Origin: Pseudomonadota bacterium
GTDB lineage: Bacteria; Pseudomonadota; Alphaproteobacteria; Rhodospirillales; UBA2165
Assembly (NCBI GenBank): GCA_027592155.1
Contig: JAQCKY010000220.1
Coordinates: forward strand, 1 to 5,271
Reading direction: 5' to 3'
DNA length: 5,271 nucleotides
The notes below the pieces were generated by a model. That model was not told the origin of the DNA. It did not search any database and saw only the letters and a program-made list of their open reading frames with translations. The position numbers and the translations under genes are program-made. This document shows, piece after piece, positions 1-5,271 of this stretch; the first letter of the stretch is position 1, and every line of letters starts with the position of its first letter.

Positions 1-123
1 GACGCCGGCGTTACCGCCGTCATTCAGCCCGGAGGCTCAATCCGGGACGATGAAGTCATCGCCGCCGCGGATGAACGAGGGCTGGCGATGGTGATGACGG
101 GGATGCGCCACTTCCGTCATTAA
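1..123 (+). CDS. purH: PurH C-terminal end (AICAR transformylase/IMP cyclohydrolase), 5'-truncated by window edge
   Basis: The reading frame is open from base 1 and ends at TAA (121-123), giving the last 40 residues of bifunctional PurH. The full cytoplasmic enzyme formylates AICAR with 10-formyl-tetrahydrofolate and then closes FAICAR to IMP, the last two steps of de novo purine synthesis. Seen directly: VTAVIQPGGSIRDDEVI, then AAADE, then the terminal GMRHFRH, which is the standard ending of bacterial PurH and belongs to the transformylase domain. From memory of eukaryotic ATIC structures, the Arg of the terminal segment (visible residue 36, in GMRH) corresponds to a residue contacting the AICAR phosphate; this alignment was made by eye. 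The cyclohydrolase domain and most of the transformylase domain lie upstream of the window. The stop falls where expected, so the gene looks intact at its 3' end. It converges with the minus-strand transporter gene. Confidence 0.95.
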   Translation, partial: DAGVTAVIQPGGSIRDDEVIAAADERGLAMVMTGMRHFRH

Positions 124-139
124 TCTAATGCTCAATACG

Positions 140-168
140 AAAAAGGCTGGATAACTCCGGCTTTTTTT
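140..168. terminator. Bidirectional rho-independent terminator between convergent genes
   Basis: An imperfect hairpin sits 16 bases after the purH stop and 10 bases beyond the transporter stop on the other strand. The left arm is A5 (140-144), G145, a bulged G146, then CTGGA (147-151). The loop is TAAC (152-155). The right arm is TCCGG (156-160), C161, then seven T (162-168). Pairing is complete apart from the single bulge and one T-G wobble. Read on the plus strand, the stem ends in a T7 tract. Read on the minus strand, it ends in a T5 tract, the complement of 140-144. One element can therefore serve both transcripts, which suits the 55-base gap between two converging genes. Confidence 0.8.
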
Positions 169-178
169 GTGCCTGCTG

Positions 179-1456
179 TTAGGGTTTTACGGGCTTAACG
201 GTCAGCAGGAGCAGTCCGCCGATAACAAAAAAGATCAGGATGGTCGCCATGCCGGCCCGTTGACTGGAGAACATATCGGTCGTGAACGCCAGGACTGCGG
301 GGCCCAAGAATGCCGTCGCCTTTCCCGACAGGGCGTAGAGCCCGAACATTTCGGTTTGTAGTTCCTTCGGCGCGCGGTGCGCCATCAGGGAACGGCTGGC
401 TGCCTGGACCGGCCCCACGAACAAACCGAGGGGAACACCGAGCACCCAGAACATCGTCTTGGTTTCGACCATCAGCAAACCGCCGCTCAAAATCGAAAGC
501 GCGGTGAGGGCGATCAAAATCGTGCGTTTCGGCCCGATGCGATCATCGATCCAGCCAAACAGTGCCGCACCGATGCCCGAGGTCACGTTAATAGCGACCG
601 CGAATTGCAGAACCTCGGGAAAAGTCATCCCGAATGTGCCGGATGCGTAAATTCCCCCGAAGGCGAACAGCGTAATCAAGCCATCATTATAAATCATCCG
701 CGCGATCAAAAAGCGCGCAATGTCACGGTAGTCCCGAAGGTGGCGGATTGTAGACGCCAGCGTTCTCAATCCTTCCGTCACAACCACCGATGTGCTTCTC
801 CCGGAAGACGGCAGATCAGGGGTCCAGAGAAAGAAGGGGATGGAAAAAACGGCGTACCATACAGCGACCAATAAAGACGTGGCCCTGATCTGAGAGAGAT
901 CGCTCGTATCGAAACCGACCAGAATGATGACCAAACAGCTCAGCCCGCCCGCATACCCCAACCCCCAGGCCCAGCCCGAAAGCCGGCCAAAACGGTCTTC
1001 GGATACCAGATCGGGCAGCATCGCATTGTAGAAGACGAAGGCCATCTCGAAGGCGAAATTACCGATTGCAATCAAGATGAGCGCCCAGATGACAAAGCTT
1101 GGGTCGGGTTCGATGAACCACAGCAATGCCGTTGTCACAACCGCGATGGCGGTAAAGACACCGACCCATGGTTTGCGCCGTCCCGATTTATCGGCGAGCG
1201 CACCGAGGATCGGTGCCATGACCGCAATAGTCAGGCCCGAAATGCTTATGGCGTATCCCCATTGCGTTGTCCCGGTCACCGTGTCGATCGCGACCGATTT
1301 TGCGAAATAGGTGGCGAACACAAAAGTTACAACAACGGTCGTAAAGGCTGAGTTCGCCCAATCGTAAAACGCCCAGGATATCAGGCCGCCCTTACTGGAC
1401 CCCGGGCCAGTTGGAGGGCTGGTGGGTGTCACGGGCTGGTCATTCGCTTCCGCCAC
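179..1456 (-). CDS. MFS transporter, UMF1/Atg22-like family, 12 membrane helices
   Basis: A 425-residue inner-membrane transporter starting at GTG (1454-1456) and ending at TAA (179-181). Residues 1-26 form a Pro/Ser/Thr-rich cytoplasmic tail. SWAFYDWANSAF (27-38) is the signature opening of the Atg22-like/UMF1 branch of the major facilitator superfamily. The loop after helix 2 carries a motif A, GALADKSGRRKPW (85-97), with a degenerate copy, GWIDDRIGPKRT (301-312), in the second half. FYNAMLPDL (142-150) and RSLMAH...EMFGLYALSGKATAFLGP (355-386) are further family hallmarks. Approximate hydrophobic segments are 30-52, 66-88, 99-115, 121-145, 158-181, 192-212, 250-272, 280-303, 311-331, 334-354, 371-392 and 400-420, and the length is normal for the family. 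GTG is preferred because of the AGG seven bases upstream; an in-frame GTG at codon 9 (1430-1432) is an alternative. The gene follows the glutamate dehydrogenase by 8 bases, so it is probably in its operon. Substrate is unknown. Yeast Atg22 effluxes amino acids, so amino-acid transport is a guess from homology plus context. Confidence 0.9.
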   Translation of the reverse strand: MAEANDQPVTPTSPPTGPGSSKGGLISWAFYDWANSAFTTVVVTFVFATYFAKSVAIDTVTGTTQWGYAISISGLTIAVMAPILGALADKSGRRKPWVGVFTAIAVVTTALLWFIEPDPSFVIWALILIAIGNFAFEMAFVFYNAMLPDLVSEDRFGRLSGWAWGLGYAGGLSCLVIILVGFDTSDLSQIRATSLLVAVWYAVFSIPFFLWTPDLPSSGRSTSVVVTEGLRTLASTIRHLRDYRDIARFLIARMIYNDGLITLFAFGGIYASGTFGMTFPEVLQFAVAINVTSGIGAALFGWIDDRIGPKRTILIALTALSILSGGLLMVETKTMFWVLGVPLGLFVGPVQAASRSLMAHRAPKELQTEMFGLYALSGKATAFLGPAVLAFTTDMFSSQRAGMATILIFFVIGGLLLLTVKPVKP

Positions 1457-1461
1457 CAGGA

Positions 1462-1467
1462 CGCCTA
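1462..1467 (-). promoter_or_regulatory. Weak Shine-Dalgarno for the transporter, overlapping the upstream stop codon
   Basis: On the minus strand the bases before the transporter GTG read TAGGCGTCCTG. The TAG is the glutamate dehydrogenase stop, and the AGG within it (1464-1466) lies seven bases from the GTG, a usual spacing. The match to the anti-Shine-Dalgarno is only about three to four bases. The overlap suggests that ribosomes terminating on the dehydrogenase may help initiate the transporter. A stronger G-run (complement of 1472-1476) lies 15 bases upstream of the start and is probably too distant. Confidence 0.4.
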
Positions 1468-4400
1468 TGAACCCCCGGCGATTGCGCTGAGCTGCCGGCT
1501 GGCCACCGCCAGCATCGAGAGGTCGACCTGCTCGGCAATTTCAAGCTCCGTGAGCATCAACCGGATCTGGTTGACCGCCAGGTCGTTGGCATCTTGCCAC
1601 GCCGTAAAGGCATCAGCCTTTCCACTTCCAGGCGAGTTGACAATGCGCAGGGTAATGCCCCGCTGGTGGCCGTAGAGTTCTTCGATGACCGCCTCGGCGG
1701 CCAGTTTCTGCCAATGGGTATCTGCCGGCAGCCTTTCGGCGTTGTAACGCAGCCAGCCCAGGCCCAATGACTCACCGACCCGGAAATAGAGCTGCGCGAT
1801 TTTTTCGACATCAAGTATTTTCGACCTGGCAACATCGATTATATCGCAGGCGGAAACCATCAACAGCAGATAAGCGACGCGGCGAGCAAGATTTCGGGGA
1901 ACGCCCTGCTGAACGTAGCGGTCGACCCTGTAATTTACCCGGCTTGTCACTTCCTCCGGAAGAACTCGTTCGAGCTTCTGCGAAAGAGCTTTGATACCCG
2001 GCGCGTAATCGGCGATGACCTGGCCGATCTTTATCGGTTGCGGGATGTTCCGCAAGAACGACAGGGTGGCACGCTCGACGAGCTGATTAACGTCATGGAG
2101 CAGTGTCGTCTGTAGTTTGGCCGTAACTTTATTATCCAAAGCCTCTATCTCGCTCCAGATCGCCTGCAGGCCAAAGGAATCACGCGCGACGATGAAGGCG
2201 CGGGCGACATCGGTTGCCTGCGCACCGGTCTTTTCCATCCGGTCGATCAGGAATGTCGTTCCAACCCGGTTGACCATGTCGTTGGTGACGACGGTTGTAA
2301 TGATTTCCCGGCGCAGTTTATGCTTTTTAATCTCGCCTTCGTACTTCTTACGCAGTGCGGTCGGAAAATAGTCAATGAGGTCATCTTCAAGAACCTGCTG
2401 ATCCGGCAGATCGCTCGCCAGGATCTCGTCATAGAGCCACAGTTTAGTGTAGGACAGCAACACGGCAATCTCGGGACGGGTGAGACTTTTTTTATCGCGT
2501 TTGCGTTCCTCTAATACCTCGTCGTTGGGCAAATGCTCGACGGCACGGTCTAGGCGGTCGGCCCGCTCAAGATACCGCATGAAGCGTGACTGCACATCCA
2601 TAATGGTTCCACCCTCCGACTCGTCCAGCGAGATCGCCTGGCTTTGCAGATAGTTGTCGCGCAAAACCAGATCGCCAACTTCATCGGTCATACTTTCCAG
2701 CAATTTATTGCGGCCCGGGACCGTCAGCTTTCGCTTTGAGACAACGTCATTGAGGAGGATTTTGATGTTTACCTCATGGTCGGAGCAATCCACACCGGCT
2801 GAGTTGTCGATAGAATCGGCATTGAGGCGTCCGCCCAGCAATCCGAACTGTATCCGCCCGGGGTGAGTAGCGCCGAGATTGGCGCCTTCACCAATGACCT
2901 GGCAGTTGAGCTCCGTCGCATTGATGCGGATGGCATCGTTGGTACGGTCGCCAACATCCGCATGGGATTCGGACGTTGCCTTCACATAAGTCCCAATGCC
3001 GCCAAACCACAACAACTCCGCCGGAGCCTTCAGAATCGCCGTCATTAATTCATTGGGCGTCATGCTGCTCCTGGAAATATTAAGGGCTTCGCGGATTTGA
3101 GGAGACAAGCTGATCGATTTGGCGCTGCGCTCAAAAACGCCGCCGCCCTGTGAAATCAGCTTTTTGTCATAATCGGTCCAGGAAGACCGGGGAAGGCGGA
3201 ACAGACGATTCCGCTCAACCCAACTCTTGGCCGGATCCGGATTTGGATCGAGAAATATGTGCAGGTGGTTGAAGGCCGCCGTCAGTTTAATTTTCTTCGA
3301 CAGCAACATGCCGTTACCGAAAACATCGCCGGACATATCGCCGACACCGATGACGGAAAATTCTTCTTTTTGAATATCCTTGCCGATTTCGCGGAAATGA
3401 CGCTTCACAGATTCCCAGGCGCCGCGTGCCGTAATGCCCATCTTTTTGTGGTCGTAACCGACACTGCCGCCCGAGGCAAAAGCATCACCCAGCCAGAACC
3501 CGTAATCGATCGCCACGCCGTTTGCGATATCGGAGAACGTTGCCGTTCCCTTATCCGCGGCGACAACCAAGTAAGGATCATCGCCATCAAGGCGGATGAC
3601 ATTATCGGGGACCACAATTTTATCGCCGTCCAGATTGTCGGTGATGTCGAGCAAACCGCCCATGAACATTTTGTAGCAGGCGATGCCTTCTTGCAGGAAG
3701 GCGTCGCGCCCGCCTTCCGTCGGCGGCCGCTTTACGACAAAACCGCCTTTTGAGCCGACCGGCACAATAACGGTATTTTTGACCATCTGTGCTTTCATCA
3801 AGCCGAGGATCTCCGTCCGGAAATCTTCCGGCCGGTCCGACCAGCGCAAACCGCCCCGGGCGACCATGCCACCGCGCAGATGGATCGCCTCAAACCGAGG
3901 GGCATAAACGAAGATTTCACGCAACGGCCGGGGCAGGGGAAGCTCGTCCACCGCGGAGCTGTCCAGCTTGATGGAGAGGTAATATTTCGGGAGACCATTT
4001 TCGTCGCTTTGATAGAAGTTGGTGCGCAGGCTCGCATCCACCAGATTCAAAAAGCGGCGGAGAATACGATCTTCATCGGCGCTCTCAACAAGTTTGAGGG
4101 CATCGAGAATTCGCTGGCGGATCTGTATAATTCGCCGGTTGTGGCCGGACTGCGCCGCCGGATCGAATTTCGCCGCAAACAACACCACAAAATCTCGGGC
4201 AACGCCCGGGTTATTGCGCAGCGCCTGTTCCATGTAATCTTGCGAAAACGGCGCCTGGGCTTGGCGTAAATATTTTGCGTAGGTCCGAAGAATGACTATT
4301 TGACGCCAGTTTAGGTGAGCTCGGAAAACAAGGCCGTTAAAACCGTCGCTTTCCATTTCGCCCCGCCAGACGCGGCGGAAGACCTCGTGGAAATTATCGC

Positions 4401-5271
4401 GAACCTTGGGCAGATCGATATTTGCACCCGACCGCCGAACCAGACCGAAATCATGGATGACGACAAGCGACTGATCTGTACTTACCGTACTTGCCGTACT
4501 TGCCGTACTTGCCGTACTTGCCGGTCGAACACGGTGTGGCCGCTCATCAATCACCTTGAAACCCATATGTTCCATGATCGGCAGAACATCCGAAAGGGGA
4601 ATCGGGGCCTCCGGGTGGAATATCTTAAGACGAACTTCATGACCCTCCACGTCGTCTGGGCGATAGAGATCGAGGCCGAGCTCGCCGGACTCAATGACGG
4701 TTTCAATTCTCCGAATATCATCGATCGCTTGCTCGGCGGCGAATCGTTCCAGGTAAGCAGCGGAAAAGGCCTGGCCAAATTTAGCCAACGTCTCGCGGCT
4801 TAATTCTTCGGTCATCGTCTCGGAGAGGGCTATTTTCAGGCGGTCCTCCCATGACTGAATAGCATCGGTTAACCGGGCTTCCAGCTCGACTAAATCTTGG
4901 TCATGGCGGTGTCCCGGTGTGGTTATCAAGACATGGAGTCTGGCAAGGGGAGAATCGGAGAGTTCCCCTTGAAACGACATCACGGTGCCGCCAAAGGTCT
5001 CGGTGAGAATATCCTGCAACCGCAGCCGGAGCTGCGTTGTGTAGCGGTCGCGGGGGAGGTAGATCAGGCAGGACACGAACCGGTCGAAATCGTCCCGCCG
5101 AACGAACAACGCCGCGCGCTGGCGCTCCTGCAAATGCAATATCTTCAGACTCGTCTCGAGCAATAAATCATCGCGAATCTGGAAAAGTTCATCCCGGGGG
5201 TAGGTTTCCAGGATGTTCATCAATGCTTTGCCGTCGTGGCTGGCTTGGGCAAACCCGGCTCGGGCAATCGT
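1465..5271 (-). CDS. NAD-specific glutamate dehydrogenase, large GDH-180 type, 5'-truncated by window edge
   Basis: This cytoplasmic enzyme oxidatively deaminates L-glutamate to 2-oxoglutarate and ammonium with NAD+, linking amino-acid catabolism to the TCA cycle. The frame is open to the window edge, giving 1268 residues and a TAG stop (1465-1467). The TTG/ATG at 5223/5220 is not the start: the frame continues upstream into family sequence (ARAGFAQASHDGKALMNILE), and family members are roughly 1,600 residues, so some 300-400 residues are missing. Numbering from the first visible codon: 15-270 is the end of the N-terminal ACT/PDZ-like regulatory region, including QERQRAALFVRRDDFDRFV (48-66), an Ala-Ser-Thr repeat (251-265) and VIHDFGL (271-277). 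The catalytic region has RGGMVARGGLRWSDR (466-480), KAQMVKN (493-499) and PVGSKGGF (504-511), with lysines 493, 498 and 508 the likely substrate/catalytic set. GVGDMSGDVFGNGM (642-655) and WFGGIGTYVKA (755-765) follow. EGANLGATHPGRI (795-807) and DNSAGVDCSDHEVNIKILL (822-840) belong to the dinucleotide-binding part. The helical C-terminal domain (about 920-1268) ends normally. No frameshift or internal stop is seen. The transporter gene follows directly. Any promoter lies outside the window. Confidence 0.95.
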   Translation of the reverse strand, partial: TIARAGFAQASHDGKALMNILETYPRDELFQIRDDLLLETSLKILHLQERQRAALFVRRDDFDRFVSCLIYLPRDRYTTQLRLRLQDILTETFGGTVMSFQGELSDSPLARLHVLITTPGHRHDQDLVELEARLTDAIQSWEDRLKIALSETMTEELSRETLAKFGQAFSAAYLERFAAEQAIDDIRRIETVIESGELGLDLYRPDDVEGHEVRLKIFHPEAPIPLSDVLPIMEHMGFKVIDERPHRVRPASTASTASTASTVSTDQSLVVIHDFGLVRRSGANIDLPKVRDNFHEVFRRVWRGEMESDGFNGLVFRAHLNWRQIVILRTYAKYLRQAQAPFSQDYMEQALRNNPGVARDFVVLFAAKFDPAAQSGHNRRIIQIRQRILDALKLVESADEDRILRRFLNLVDASLRTNFYQSDENGLPKYYLSIKLDSSAVDELPLPRPLREIFVYAPRFEAIHLRGGMVARGGLRWSDRPEDFRTEILGLMKAQMVKNTVIVPVGSKGGFVVKRPPTEGGRDAFLQEGIACYKMFMGGLLDITDNLDGDKIVVPDNVIRLDGDDPYLVVAADKGTATFSDIANGVAIDYGFWLGDAFASGGSVGYDHKKMGITARGAWESVKRHFREIGKDIQKEEFSVIGVGDMSGDVFGNGMLLSKKIKLTAAFNHLHIFLDPNPDPAKSWVERNRLFRLPRSSWTDYDKKLISQGGGVFERSAKSISLSPQIREALNISRSSMTPNELMTAILKAPAELLWFGGIGTYVKATSESHADVGDRTNDAIRINATELNCQVIGEGANLGATHPGRIQFGLLGGRLNADSIDNSAGVDCSDHEVNIKILLNDVVSKRKLTVPGRNKLLESMTDEVGDLVLRDNYLQSQAISLDESEGGTIMDVQSRFMRYLERADRLDRAVEHLPNDEVLEERKRDKKSLTRPEIAVLLSYTKLWLYDEILASDLPDQQVLEDDLIDYFPTALRKKYEGEIKKHKLRREIITTVVTNDMVNRVGTTFLIDRMEKTGAQATDVARAFIVARDSFGLQAIWSEIEALDNKVTAKLQTTLLHDVNQLVERATLSFLRNIPQPIKIGQVIADYAPGIKALSQKLERVLPEEVTSRVNYRVDRYVQQGVPRNLARRVAYLLLMVSACDIIDVARSKILDVEKIAQLYFRVGESLGLGWLRYNAERLPADTHWQKLAAEAVIEELYGHQRGITLRIVNSPGSGKADAFTAWQDANDLAVNQIRLMLTELEIAEQVDLSMLAVASRQLSAIAGGS
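4477..4521 (-). repeat. In-frame 9-bp tandem repeat (five units) coding for Ala-Ser-Thr
   Basis: Read on the coding (minus) strand there are four perfect copies of GCAAGTACG followed by one diverged copy, GTAAGTACA, 45 bases in all. They encode AST four times and then VST (visible dehydrogenase residues 251-265). The repeat lies between HRVRP and DQSLVVIHDFGL, a spot where, from memory of the family, only a short variable linker is expected. The unit length is a multiple of three, so gain or loss of copies by strand slippage would keep the frame. The small polar residues suggest a flexible surface loop. Confidence 0.9.

Noticed and set aside
377..874. Plus-strand 165-codon open frame opposite the transporter
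   Set aside because: It is antisense to a clearly real MFS gene with family motifs throughout. Its composition is Arg/Pro/Gln-rich low-complexity, typical of shadow frames in GC-rich DNA.
2487..2493. A7 run on the dehydrogenase coding strand as a possible frameshift or slippage site
   Set aside because: The frame reads GAT AAA AAA AGT and continues into family-like sequence (KKSLTRPEIAVLLSY). No alternative-frame product or downstream stimulatory structure was recognised, so an ordinary Lys-Lys pair explains it.
3259..3753. Plus-strand 164-codon open frame opposite the dehydrogenase catalytic region
   Set aside because: The opposite strand encodes the conserved GVGDMSGDVFGNGM and neighbouring motifs, so this frame is a shadow of a constrained gene with no evidence of its own.
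4315..4803. Plus-strand 162-codon open frame with a Cys-Arg-Thr repeat
   Set aside because: It lies wholly antisense to the dehydrogenase. The Cys-Arg-Thr pattern is just the 9-bp repeat read on the other strand, and the rest has no recognisable domain or ribosome-binding site.
5218..5223. TTG/ATG as the start of the dehydrogenase gene
   Set aside because: The same frame continues upstream to the window edge and encodes family-like sequence (SHDGKALMNILETYPRDELF). These codons are internal, and the real start is outside the window.
1..5271. Mobile element, CRISPR array, tRNA/rRNA, riboswitch or defence system
   Set aside because: All but about 60 bases are accounted for by three housekeeping-type genes. 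No spaced repeats, transposase motifs, terminal inverted repeats or RNA-gene signatures were seen by eye.

Overview
This window fits a chromosomal housekeeping region of a moderately GC-rich proteobacterium, most likely an alphaproteobacterium (possibly Rhodospirillales-like). The assignment rests on recall of protein resemblance: a PurH tail ending GMRHFRH, a very large NAD-dependent glutamate dehydrogenase of the GDH-180 type, and a UMF1/Atg22-like transporter. No alignment was run, so the taxonomic call is tentative.

Layout. Bases 1-123 on the plus strand are the last 40 codons of purH, whose product catalyses the final two steps of IMP synthesis. Bases 124-178 are a short intergenic gap holding a hairpin flanked by an A-tract and a T-tract. 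It is placed to terminate both purH and the convergent minus-strand transcript. The rest of the window is one minus-strand transcription unit. The large glutamate dehydrogenase gene enters from beyond base 5271 and ends at 1465. After 8 bases, a 425-residue 12-helix major-facilitator transporter runs from 1456 to 179. No stretch over 300 bases lacks a gene.

How the genes work together. The dehydrogenase converts glutamate to 2-oxoglutarate and ammonium. The transporter follows so closely that its probable ribosome-binding site overlaps the dehydrogenase stop codon, so the two are probably co-transcribed and perhaps translationally coupled. The yeast relative Atg22 exports amino acids from the vacuole, so movement of an amino acid or related metabolite is a reasonable but unproven guess. 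purH is a convergent neighbour and shares no transcript with them.

The most unusual element is a perfect 9-bp tandem repeat inside the dehydrogenase gene (4477-4521). It adds an Ala-Ser-Thr repeat to a loop in the N-terminal regulatory part of the enzyme. No mobile element, CRISPR array, RNA gene, defence system or other evidently new system was found.
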